From Ramlibacter terrae (GTDB lineage Bacteria > Pseudomonadota > Gammaproteobacteria > Burkholderiales > Burkholderiaceae_C): 64,000 bases of DNA. Both the position numbers and the translations under genes were made by a program. Under the pieces are notes generated by a model. The model made no database searches. It saw only the letters and a list, made by a program, of their open reading frames with translations, and was not told where the DNA came from. Location: positions 4,898,001 to 4,962,000 of the forward strand of contig CP053418.1 of the NCBI GenBank assembly GCA_013127575.1, in the 5' to 3' direction. Numbering within the stretch: the first letter of the stretch is position 1; each line of letters begins with the position of its first letter. Positions 10,119 to 17,317 of the stretch are shown piece after piece.

Positions 10119-10160
10119 AGCGTTTTAGGTGTCATGGTAATTCACGGCACCTAAAACGCT
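10119..10160. promoter_or_regulatory. 13-bp perfect inverted repeat before the kinase pair
   Basis: Arms AGCGTTTTAGGTG (10119-10131) and CACCTAAAACGCT (10148-10160) are perfect complements around a 16-nt spacer. The repeat overlaps the end of the E1 gene and precedes the kinase start by 18 bp. It could be an autoregulatory operator for the kinase pair or a transcription boundary for the Ubl operon. There is no long T-run, so an intrinsic terminator is less likely. Confidence 0.6.
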
Positions 10161-11681
10161 TCTGAGGTGGGACCCGGGGGCCCGGCCACGTTAACCCGCC
10201 GTTCTCGCCTGCTTCTGCACGGGTTGCACCCACCGGTGAACACCGCCCGGGCATACGCCGCAATGCGCGCCACGATGCTGTCCGGCGCCGGGGCGCGCTC
10301 CCGGCAAGGCAGGTGGGCGGCCGCACCGCGGCCGAAGCGGGACTCACCGTCGCCAGAACACTCGCTGCAGTCCGCGTCTTGGCGCGGGTTCGTCTTCAGC
10401 CACATGCCTTTGAACACGTCATACATGTAGTAGCCCGCCGTGGGACGGCTGACGTCGGTGCCCACGAAGTCCATCAGGAAGTCGTGGGTTGCACGGCTGG
10501 AGCCGATGCCGTTCAGCGATGACACTGGGGTTGGGCGACTCCGTGCCGTAGTTCTGAGCGCGCCAGTCTTCGTCGGACTTCTCCTCGATGGCCAGGCGGT
10601 ACCCAGAAATCAGCCCGTTGCACATCAGGCAGCCGCAGCCCGGGCGCATGTGCCGCACCACGCTGTAGAACTGCTCCAGCTTTCCGCCTTCCTTGCCCGG
10701 GAGAATCTTGCTGCCCACCTGTACTGCGGGCACGAAATGCTGGTTCACGATGGCGTTGACCACCAGGCGCGCCCTCATGGTGTCCGCGCACAGGAAGATG
10801 AAGTCGCAGTCGATGAGTTTGTCTGCCACGTCCGCATACGCCACGTCGTCGCCCAGCAACTCGCACCGTACGTTCGGGTTCACCTGCTTGGCGTAGCGGG
10901 CGGCAAGTTCCGTCTTGGGCGGCTTGCGCGAGACATCATCGAAGAAGGAAGGGTCACCACCCGCGACAGGTTCGTCTCTTCGAACCTGTCGGTATCAATC
11001 AGCAGGAGGTCACCCACCCCCATGCGGGCTAGGTCCTGCACCACCATGGAGCCGACCCCGCCCAGGCCCACGACGGCAACCCGTGCGCCGGCGAGCTGAG
11101 CCTGCCCTGCCTCTCCGAGGAACCGCACACGGCGGTCGACGCTGGGAAGGTATGCCGCCCGGGGCGCGCGTGACGGTGAAGAGTAGAGGCGCCGGATGCG
11201 AGAACCGACCACCGTGCAGTGCTTCAGTCGACCACGTTCGGTCTTTGACCACCAAAGGTCGACCTGCAGCGAACGAAGTCCGAACACCAAGGCGCCCACC
11301 GGCATCCCTTTGGCGATGTCCGGGAGCGCTGGGTAGCCCCGCGCGTGAGACGCGTAATCCACCTCGGAGAACTCGACCGAGCGGTCAGAGCCGTGGTTGT
11401 GAACGTGCATGTAGACAAGTCGCTCGTTGCGGGCCCGCACGATGGCGCGGTTAATGAAGGTGGCGGAAAGCCGCCCGTGCCCTTCGGGCGAGGTGCCGTA
11501 GTCCACCCCGTCCGCTGCAAGGAGCACCTCCTTGACCAGGAGGCGCGGCGTCTGCCCCGGCCGCTCGACGAGCGCCGCCAGTACCACTGCAGCGTGCTCG
11601 CGGCCGTCCCCCCGGGTAGAGGTGCGAGTACAGCTGGTCCCACTGCCCTTGCGCAAAGCGCAGTTCTACATCGCGGCTCAT
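10151..11681 (-). CDS. JAB metalloprotease-E1 (ThiF) fusion of a ubiquitin-like pathway
   Basis: About 510 residues with breaks near 11615, 10945 and 10525. Residues about 20-150 contain YMHVHNHGSD and SEVDYAS, an H-x-H...S-x-x-D arrangement like JAMM/Mov34 deubiquitinases. Next comes a Rossmann E1 adenylation domain with VAVVGLGGVGSMVVQDLARM and DLLLIDTDRFEETNLSR, the ThiF/MoeB signature. A later CGCLMC motif may hold structural zinc or include the active cysteine. The ATG overlaps the E2-like stop (ATGA). The protein would adenylate the Ubl C-terminus and may also process or remove it. The C-terminal 60 residues as read are doubtful. Confidence 0.75.
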
Positions 11682-12059
11682 GCCAAGCTCCTTACGAAAT
11701 CAATGACCTTGACGAACTTGGCGACGGCAGACTGGCCGCCGACCATGCGGTTGTTGCGCCGGGACACCTGAATGGCCTGGCGGCCTTCCCAGTGAGGCCG
11801 GACAGCGGCCCCGTGAGCGCCACGCCGTCGGCGCGCCTGACGTCCGCACCCATGAACAGCGGGTAGATGTCCGCGTACGGAAGACTTGAAGGCAACTGGG
11901 CGCCGAACCACGTCCTCGCGGGACTGAACTTCGTACCCGGTCGACGCCGTCGACGGCGACGAACGCGCCGCCGTTACCGTCTTCCCTGAGCACCGTGACA
12001 CTGGCGTTGGGAAACGCCTTCTTAAGACCCTCAAGGGCGGCAGCAACCGTGGGCGTCAT
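11678..12059 (-). CDS. E2-like protein of the Ubl operon
   Basis: About 127 residues with breaks near 11940 and 11800. It begins MTPTVAAALEGLKKAFPNAS, then WFGAQLPSSLPYADIYPLFM, then QAIQVSRRNNRMVGGQS and AKFVKVIDFVRSLA. The Y-P-x-F turn and the position between Ubl and E1 fit the prokaryotic E2-like families of bacterial Ubl operons. No cysteine occurs in any segment I can place in frame, so a classical thioester role is not supported; it may be an adaptor or a divergent E2. Its stop overlaps the E1 start, and it starts 10 bp after the Ubl gene. Confidence 0.5.
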
Positions 12060-12069
12060 GGTGGCGCCC

Positions 12070-12369
12070 TCAGGAGTTGTCGTCCGGGGCGATGCAGGTG
12101 AAGTCCATGCCCTTGTGGACCTTCACTTCTTCGTGGTCGCCGATGGGGTCGTACTCCCCATTCGGGCGCTGCAGCTGCAGGACGAAGTCCGGCTGGATTT
12201 GCACCTGCTGAGCGATTGCCGCCTGCTTGATTTCCGGGCCGGTCATGACCTTCTCCTCCAGAACGACCGCATTGCCATTCACTTCCACCGTGACCTGCTT
12301 GGGCTTGTCGTTGCCCCCGCCGTGGCCCTGGTTGCCGTGACCCTCAGATTTCGATTCAATGTAAGCCAT
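12070..12369 (-). CDS. Ubiquitin-like protein (multiubiquitin-type domain)
   Basis: 99 residues, intact. The first 30 are a flexible Gly/His/Lys-rich arm (SEGHGNQGHGGGNDKPKQ). The rest is a single beta-grasp-like domain: VTVEVNGNAVVLEEKVMTG, EIKQAAIAQQVQI, then FVLQLQR and VHKGMDFTCIAPDDNS. This pattern, with the ending HKGM-x-F-x-x-IAPD, matches the multiubiquitin/Ubl domain found in bacterial E1-E2-JAB operons. It ends in DDNS and not Gly-Gly, so the conjugation mode is unclear. Start at 12369 follows AACCTCCGTT on the + strand, giving a GGAGG ribosome site. It is the first gene of the operon. Confidence 0.72.
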   Translation of the reverse strand: MAYIESKSEGHGNQGHGGGNDKPKQVTVEVNGNAVVLEEKVMTGPEIKQAAIAQQVQIQPDFVLQLQRPNGEYDPIGDHEEVKVHKGMDFTCIAPDDNS

Positions 12370-12400
12370 CACTAACCTCCGTTGCGAAAGTGGCTGACAA

Positions 12401-12470
12401 TTGCTAGAATGCAACTGCTGGACCGGAGTCTAGCCGTACCGTTTTCGCAAGTCAATTGCTAATTTGCAAT
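12401..12470. promoter_or_regulatory. Two matching operators TTGC-N6-GCAA in the divergent promoter
   Basis: TTGCTAGAATGCAA (12401-12414) and ATTGCTAATTTGCAAT (12455-12470) are inverted repeats sharing CAATTGCTA and TGCAA, centred about 55 bp apart. They lie between the Ubl operon (leftward) and the XRE gene (rightward), in an unusually AT-rich stretch. The natural candidate ligand is the adjacent XRE protein, repressing both directions. Confidence 0.65.
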
Positions 12471-12488
12471 CAACAACGAGGAGAGTCC

Positions 12489-12852
12489 ATGGCAGGTTCA
12501 AAGGGGTTTGACGGCCGGGCGTACTACAGCGCCCCTGGCAAGCACGGTGGAGGCCAAGCGCCTCACATGGAAGCAGGTCAGTCAGTCAACTGGAGTGAGC
12601 GCGTCGACCCTAACGCGCATGGCACAGGGCAAGCGCCCGGACGCCTCCAGCCTCGCGGCCCTATCAGCCTGGTCGGGGATAAACCCGGCCGCGTTTGTTG
12701 AAGGGGTCGAGACCCCGACGGCAGGTGACAAGCAAGACTTCGTCACCGAGTTCTCTGCACTGCTGCGGGCCCAGAAAGACCTGAGTGGTGATGCGAAGAA
12801 CGCGCTTGAGGGTCTTGTCAGGGCAGCCTACGAACAGTTCAAAGTCAAATGA
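12489..12852 (+). CDS. XRE-family HTH regulator
   Basis: About 121 residues with one break near 12535. The start MAGSKGFDGRAYYSA is preceded by GAGGAG. After the break it reads LTWKQVSQSTGVSASTLTRM and GKRPDASSLAALSAWSGI, a canonical XRE helix-turn-helix, followed by a C-terminal helix (KNALEGLVRAAYEQFKVK). It probably binds the paired palindromes just upstream. It is followed 9 bp later by an ImmA/IrrE protease gene, the arrangement of phage- and ICE-type repressor/antirepressor switches. Confidence 0.8.
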
Positions 12853-12861
12853 GGTAGCACG

Positions 12862-13428
12862 ATGCAGCGGGGCTTCAAGTCGTACGCCGAGGGCCTGGCC
12901 GTAGAAGTACGCCGGGAAATGGGCATCCCCGCTCACGGGCGGCTCTGTGCGTTCGAGCTCACGAAGTTCCCGGGCATACCGACCCTCGGTTTCAGCAAGT
13001 TGATTCCCGCAGCGAAAGAGTTTGGCGTAACCGCCGGGCAGCTGAAGGCGCTCGAGAAGGAGGTGCACGGGCTGTGCATTCCGTTCGGACCGGGCCGTGC
13101 CATCCTGTACAACGACAACAACCTTCCTGCTAGGCAGCAGAGCGACGTAGCCCATGAAGCTTCGCACGTCCTGTTGCGTCACCCTCTGGCGGACATCGTT
13201 TCAGGGGCGGTCACCCAGAGAAGCAAAGAGCTGGAAGACGAGGCGGCTCACCTAGGTGGGACCCTTTTGCTTCCCTTACCAGCCGCACTGCATGTGCTGG
13301 CGCAAGGCATGTCGCTCGGTGCCGCGGCCGAGGAGTACGGCATCAGCACGGAGATGGTGACCTATCGGTGCAACGTGAGTGGCGCGCGGCTGATTCATGG
13401 ACGCCGCCGGAGCGCCGCACGCGGGTAG
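12862..13428 (+). CDS. ImmA/IrrE family metallopeptidase
   Basis: 188 residues, no break. The zinc-protease motif HEASH is in DVAHEASHVLLRHP (about residue 95), followed by ELEDEAAHLGGTLLLP with the conserved downstream Glu, and a C-terminal AAEEYGISTEMVTYRCNVSG that resembles the winged-helix tail of the family. ImmA/IrrE enzymes cut cognate XRE repressors to switch on mobile elements or stress genes. The pairing with the upstream XRE gene suggests it releases the divergent Ubl operon on a signal; that role is inference. Confidence 0.85.
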   Translation: MQRGFKSYAEGLAVEVRREMGIPAHGRLCAFELTKFPGIPTLGFSKLIPAAKEFGVTAGQLKALEKEVHGLCIPFGPGRAILYNDNNLPARQQSDVAHEASHVLLRHPLADIVSGAVTQRSKELEDEAAHLGGTLLLPLPAALHVLAQGMSLGAAAEEYGISTEMVTYRCNVSGARLIHGRRRSAARG

Positions 13429-13516
13429 CGCGGCTATACGCGGCTGTCGAGCGGATGCTTAGCGCCACACTCGCGGGCTGGTGCCTGTCGCTTGTCACTA
13501 GGAAACCAGCGAGTGC

Positions 13517-14170
13517 TCAACACCCGTGCCGCACGTGCACATGCCCAGCAATGAGGTTCCAAGCCTCAGACTTGTTTTGCTCGAAGTGAGCCGCTGCAGC
13601 CCCCGCCAGCATGTCGCAGAACTCGAGCGCGTCCTTAAGGTGCTTCTGCCGACGGACTTGCCTAATTGACGGGGAACAGCCACGACGAAACCACAGCTCA
13701 TGGCGCATTAGGTGCTGGAGCAAATTGGAGGAACCCGCGCCGGCATTGAGCTCGTCTGGGCAGATTTCAGCGTCCGTGCAGCCGGCGAGTACGTCCCCAA
13801 CAAGCTGAGTAGCGAGATGGGCGTACAGGAGGTGCTGGTCTTCGCGCAAATGCGCCGCCAAGTCTTCCTTCTTCAGGACAGCAACAGCCAGATGAACATC
13901 CTTGTTCTGCTCGGCCATTTTGGCTGCCAACTGCGCAAACTCAAGCTTCGCCTTGTCGGGGATGTTGTTCCATTTCTTCTCCTTGTGAGAAGTCCACCCC
14001 TGAGAGGCCCAAAGCTTACGGATGACCTTGCCGAAGCTGCGGTGCGCGTGGTCCGGGCCGGAAGCACCGGCAATGACGAAGAAGCGACTTGACCCGCCCT
14101 GCCGAAACGGAGCGTCGAATTTCCAGCCTAGGTCGCCGCTCTCGTCGAAGAATGCAGAAATGCGCGTCAT
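13517..14170 (-). CDS. DUF3800 family protein
   Basis: 217 residues from the ATG at 14170, intact. It begins MTRISAFFDESGDLGWKFD; the F-D-E-S-G-D motif is the family signature of DUF3800, which has an RNase H-like fold. Further conserved parts are RFFVIAGASG, WNNIPDKAKLEF and ALEFCDMLAGAAAAHFEQ near the C-terminus. Function is unknown, though the family is common in phages and defence islands. A strong hairpin lies immediately upstream, so it is probably transcribed separately from the gene to its right. Confidence 0.85.
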   Translation of the reverse strand: MTRISAFFDESGDLGWKFDAPFRQGGSSRFFVIAGASGPDHAHRSFGKVIRKLWASQGWTSHKEKKWNNIPDKAKLEFAQLAAKMAEQNKDVHLAVAVLKKEDLAAHLREDQHLLYAHLATQLVGDVLAGCTDAEICPDELNAGAGSSNLLQHLMRHELWFRRGCSPSIRQVRRQKHLKDALEFCDMLAGAAAAHFEQNKSEAWNLIAGHVHVRHGC

Positions 14171-14176
14171 GCAAGA

Positions 14177-14202
14177 AAATGGCCCCGCAAGCGGGGCCAT
14201 TT
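14177..14202 (-). terminator. 12-bp perfect hairpin upstream of the DUF3800 gene
   Basis: Stem AAATGGCCCCGC pairs perfectly with GCGGGGCCATTT around two bases, followed on the minus strand by TTTTC. It would stop leftward transcripts coming from the 14399-14707 gene before they enter the DUF3800 gene, which starts 7 bp further on. Confidence 0.65.
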
Positions 14203-14398
14203 GATGTTTGTTCGACTGCGCCAGACTTCCACGCGTTTAGACCGCGCTTAGGATACCCCCGCAAAGCGGGCGCGTCCGGGTTAGGTCTTGGTCTCACCAG
14301 CCGAGCCCTCACTATAGCGACTTCTGGAGAATCGGTCAACTGCCGACGTGCTGGCTAACCGTGCAGAGCCAGCTTAGGGGGACAACGGAGGTTACTCA

Positions 14399-14707
14399 TC
14401 AGTCGCGCCTTCGAAACCTTTGCATGATTGCCCCTCGCTGCTCTTCGCTTAGAACGAAGGCCAAGGGACTCGCCTGACGCAACTGCTGACCCCTGTCGCT
14501 CTCTTCGACAGCCAAGTTCCAGAGGCGCTGTTCAATGATGCGGCGCCACTCCTCCCACAGTGGCTGGCAGTTCACGTCGCCCTTAGCCTCCCATCGCGCC
14601 AGAACCTCTAGCGGTCGGGCGGCCTGCTCGGGATGCTCCTGGAGGACACGGACTGCCTCTTCATGTAGGGCCAAGCTCCGGAGGTCTTGGCGCTTATGCA
14701 AGTCCAT
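14399..14707 (-). CDS. Hypothetical small helical protein
   Basis: 102 residues from MDLHKRQDLRSLALHEEAV to IMQRFRRRD. It is rich in helix formers (VRVLQEHPEQAARPLEVLAR, WEEWRRIIEQRLWNLAVEES) with regularly placed Trp. I do not recognise a family. An N-terminal extension up to 14850 is possible if one base is missing near 14800 (MNVQYKGRLSRDGEHLAR in another frame). The end is followed by a terminator-like hairpin 200 bp on. Confidence 0.5.
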   Translation of the reverse strand: MDLHKRQDLRSLALHEEAVRVLQEHPEQAARPLEVLARWEAKGDVNCQPLWEEWRRIIEQRLWNLAVEESDRGQQLRQASPLAFVLSEEQRGAIMQRFRRRD

Positions 14708-14838
14708 TGGGTCCACTGAAGCTCCTTCAGGTTCGCCTAGAGTGCCCCCGCCTGTCGGGAGTATCCGGGACGGCCCACAGCACAAGACCAAGACCGCCTC
14801 GCCAAGTGCTCGCCGTCGCGGGACAGCCGGCCCTTGTA

Positions 14839-14854
14839 CTGTACATTCATACAG
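14839..14854. promoter_or_regulatory. LexA-box-like site
   Basis: CTGT-ACATTCAT-ACAG matches the CTGT-N8-ACAG LexA box, and TA precedes it as in the E. coli consensus. It lies between a leftward gene (14399-14707) and a possible rightward gene starting at 14855. About one such match is expected by chance in 64 kb, so this is only suggestive. Confidence 0.3.
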
Positions 14855-15253
14855 GTGCTGGTGAAAGTCTTTTTGGGGTACGAAGCCGGGGTCGCCAACC
14901 CCACGGCTACGTCTCGCGCGCCCGTGTATGGGCGGCTCGTTTCCGAGCGGGTCAAAGGTGTTCAGTACCTTGAGCTTTGGCCGTTCGACTTCCCGTTGAA
15001 CACCAGAGCATCTACACAGCTGCAGCCTCTGCATTGCCTGTGGAAGCCCCAGGTCAGCGTCTTCCTAGTCACGCAGTTCGCCATCTCAGGCATGGAGCGC
15101 CTGCCCGCCGGCAGCCGGTGGCGCTGGGTCGCCCAACGCTGGTTGTGTGAGCCCATGACGTTGAGCAGCATCCTGAACGAGCTACACACCGCGGAGCTGC
15201 TGAAGCCGAAGGAGATTGGCGCCTCGCCGGCCAGCCGGCGACGAACTACGTAG
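14855..15253 (+). CDS. Possible hypothetical protein
   Basis: 132 residues from a GTG right after the LexA-like site. It reads MLVKVFLGYEAGVANPTATS, VKGVQYLELWPFDFPL and FAISGMERLPAGSRW. Residue use looks more natural than in the competing frames, which are arginine- and alanine-rich, and this is the only support. No family is recognised. It is followed by an AT-rich patch (15250-15300). Confidence 0.3.
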   Translation: MLVKVFLGYEAGVANPTATSRAPVYGRLVSERVKGVQYLELWPFDFPLNTRASTQLQPLHCLWKPQVSVFLVTQFAISGMERLPAGSRWRWVAQRWLCEPMTLSSILNELHTAELLKPKEIGASPASRRRTT

Positions 15254-15299
15254 CTTCCTACGTAATTATAATTTTCAGAATAATTTTGTCCAACGCTAC

Positions 15300-15464
15300 T
15301 CAAATCAGCGCGACGGCGAGCACAGCCGCCAAGAAGCAGCCCGACATAACGACCGCACAGCTGACGACCAGCAGGTTGGCAGCCCGGCCCTCGTCTTGAA
15401 GCAGCTGGACCAGCGAGAGAGGCAGGCGAAGACGGCGCATGTAGAGTGGATACTCCGTCCGCAT
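15300..15464 (-). CDS. Small single-pass membrane protein (hypothetical)
   Basis: 54 residues from MRTEYPLYMRRLRLPLSLVQ. The C-terminal 24 residues (LLVVSCAVVMSGCFLAAVLA and VALI) form a clear transmembrane helix after a basic, arginine-rich N-terminus. There is no homologue I recognise. Confidence 0.4.
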   Translation of the reverse strand: MRTEYPLYMRRLRLPLSLVQLLQDEGRAANLLVVSCAVVMSGCFLAAVLAVALI

Positions 15465-15524
15465 CGAGGTGACAAGTCGCAGCGGTCTCCACGCCTCAGA
15501 CTCACACACCTAGACAGACGTTGT

Positions 15525-15891
15525 TCAGGAACTCGCCTTGCGAGGGGCAGAAGCGAGCGGAGTGCTGCAATCACCCAGCTTGACGTAGACGGCGTCCCCC
15601 ACAGCAACCCTCTCGTTGGCACGTAGTGGCACGGCACGGCGCTGCGAGCGTGACATCTGCCGGTACTTGACTATCGCGAACCTGGTGGTGGCCAGCTGCT
15701 CTGGAGTGGCTTCGCGCACGCAAGTGTAGAAGCGCGGCCGGTCCATCTCAGCCGCGGTTTGCACGGCAATTACCGGGCCTCCCGCCAGCCTTCGCTCGGG
15801 CGTACTCGCCTTTGTCGCTGCCGACGCTCGCGCAGCCGCTCAAGGCAAGTGAGATGGCTCCGAGATAGAGAGGAATCCGAACAGCTTTCAT
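15525..15891 (-). CDS. Small outer-membrane-type lipoprotein (one frame break)
   Basis: About 121 residues. The signal MKAVRIPLYLGAISLALSGC ends in a lipobox (LSGC), with a likely lipidated Cys at residue 20. After a break near 15780 it reads IAVQTAAEMDRPRFYTCVRE, FAIVKYRQMSRSQRRAV and VAVGDAVYVKLGDC. The ribosome site GGGAG precedes the ATG at 15891. It is the last gene in the leftward czc run, 28 bp after czcD. Its role is unknown; a periplasmic metal or envelope function is inferred only from position. Confidence 0.65.
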
Positions 15892-15919
15892 GATGATGCT
15901 CCCTTGGATTCAGTGACGG

Positions 15920-16899
15920 TCAGTGTTTGTGGCCAGCATGGTCGTGCGCGCCAAGGCGCTCGAGACCGCCGGAGGGCTCGACTTCGGCGAAGTGGTGTTC
16001 TTCGTCAGTCTGGTGGCACGGCTCAAGCTCACATTGCACGGTGATGTGCGTGATTGCGAACTGGTCGGCCAAGCGCCGGCGAACCTCCGGCAGGATGCTG
16101 GTCTCTGCGTTGACGGCGGACTCATTCACCACGTGTACCGTCAGACTCACCTTTCCGCTGGTCAGCGCCCAGACGTGCAGGTCATGAATGCTGGTCACCC
16201 CGGGAACTGTGAGCAGCGCTTCTCGGACCTTGGCCAGGTCAATACCTTCCGGAACGCCCTCGAGGAGGATGTTCACGCTGGCGCGCAGCAAGGACCACGT
16301 GCGGGGGAGCACCCACAGGGCAATTAGCACTGCCACTGCGGAATCCACCCACAGCCAGCCCGTGAACTTGATGATGACGGCGCCAATCACCACACCGAGG
16401 GAGCCGAGCATGTCGCTCCAGGCCTCCAAATAGGCGCCCTTCATGTTCAGGTTCGCATCCTTGCCTCCGGTCAGCATCCGCATGCTCACCAGGTTGACGG
16501 CCATCCCAATCAGCGCGACGACCAGCATCCCTGTCGAATCGACCTCCGGCGGGGACTTCAAGCGCAGATACGCCTCGAAGCCGATGTAGACGGCCACGCC
16601 GAACAGGAGCATGGCGTTGAAGGCCGCGGCCAGGATTTCGAAGCGGTGGTACCCGAAGGTGCGCTTCGCGTCCGCCGCCCTCTTCGCCATCCGGACTGCC
16701 ACCAGCGCGATGGCCGGGGCTGCAGTGTCGGTGAACATGTGGGCGGCGTCCGAGATGAGCGCCAGGCTCTGGGTCAGGACGCCGGCGACCAGTTCCACGA
16801 CCAGAACGTCGTGGTCAGGGCGAGCGCAATCATCAGCGAGCGCTCGTTCGCGCCCGCTGTGTGGCTGTGGCCGTGCGAATGGTCGTGTCCGGCGCCCAT
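15920..16899 (-). CDS. czcD: CzcD-type cation diffusion facilitator
   Basis: About 327 residues with one missing base near 16805. His-rich N-terminus (MGAGHDHSHGHSH), then six-helix CDF core. The first metal site is in LISDAAHMFTDTAAPAIAL (H-x-x-x-D) and the second in YLEAWSDMLGSLGVV. The C-terminal cytoplasmic domain has IHDLHVWALTSGKVSLTVHV, and the tail is His-rich (GAHDHAGHKH). It exports Zn/Co/Cd from the cytoplasm to the periplasm, feeding the RND pump encoded upstream. It starts 9 bp downstream of the small periplasmic protein gene. Confidence 0.92.
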
Positions 16900-16907
16900 C
16901 GCCGTGC

Positions 16908-17289
16908 CTACTTGATTTCGAAGCGGGCGGTTCCGACCGACTTGCCGGCATTGGTAACCACAGCAACGACTTTGGTGCCTGCGGCGACCTTGAAGCTGCC
17001 CTTGGCTTCAAGCTTGTCGGTGCCCGCCGGAGCCAGCGTCACCTCCTGCTTGTCCTTGCCGGCGAGCAGCGTTACCTTGGCGCTGGCCTTCGAATGGTCC
17101 ATCTTCTTGCCGTGGTCACTCAGGTACAGCTGGAGGACATCAGGCTTGGCGACAAGCTCGAAGTCGGCCTGCTTGCCCTCCACAACGATGCCGCCGTACT
17201 GCGGCTTGTGGTGGTCTTCGCCAGCGGCGCAGGGCGCCGCCGCCCGAGACGAGTGCCGCGGCCGTCAATAGAACTGCGAAAGCTTTCAT
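16908..17289 (-). CDS. Small periplasmic protein of the czc operon
   Basis: About 126 residues with one break near 17235. The signal peptide MKAFAVLLTAAALVSGGG is followed by a mature domain YGGIVVEGKQADFELVAKPD, then LYLSDHGKKMDHSKASAKVT and VAAGTKVVAVVTNAGKS, a beta-rich periplasmic module. Similar small proteins recur in heavy-metal efflux operons of Burkholderiales. The function is not known; a metal-binding or chaperone role is inference from the site between czcA and czcD. Confidence 0.75.
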
Positions 17290-17317
17290 GGGTACTCCTT
17301 GTGAGTGAGGATGAAAA

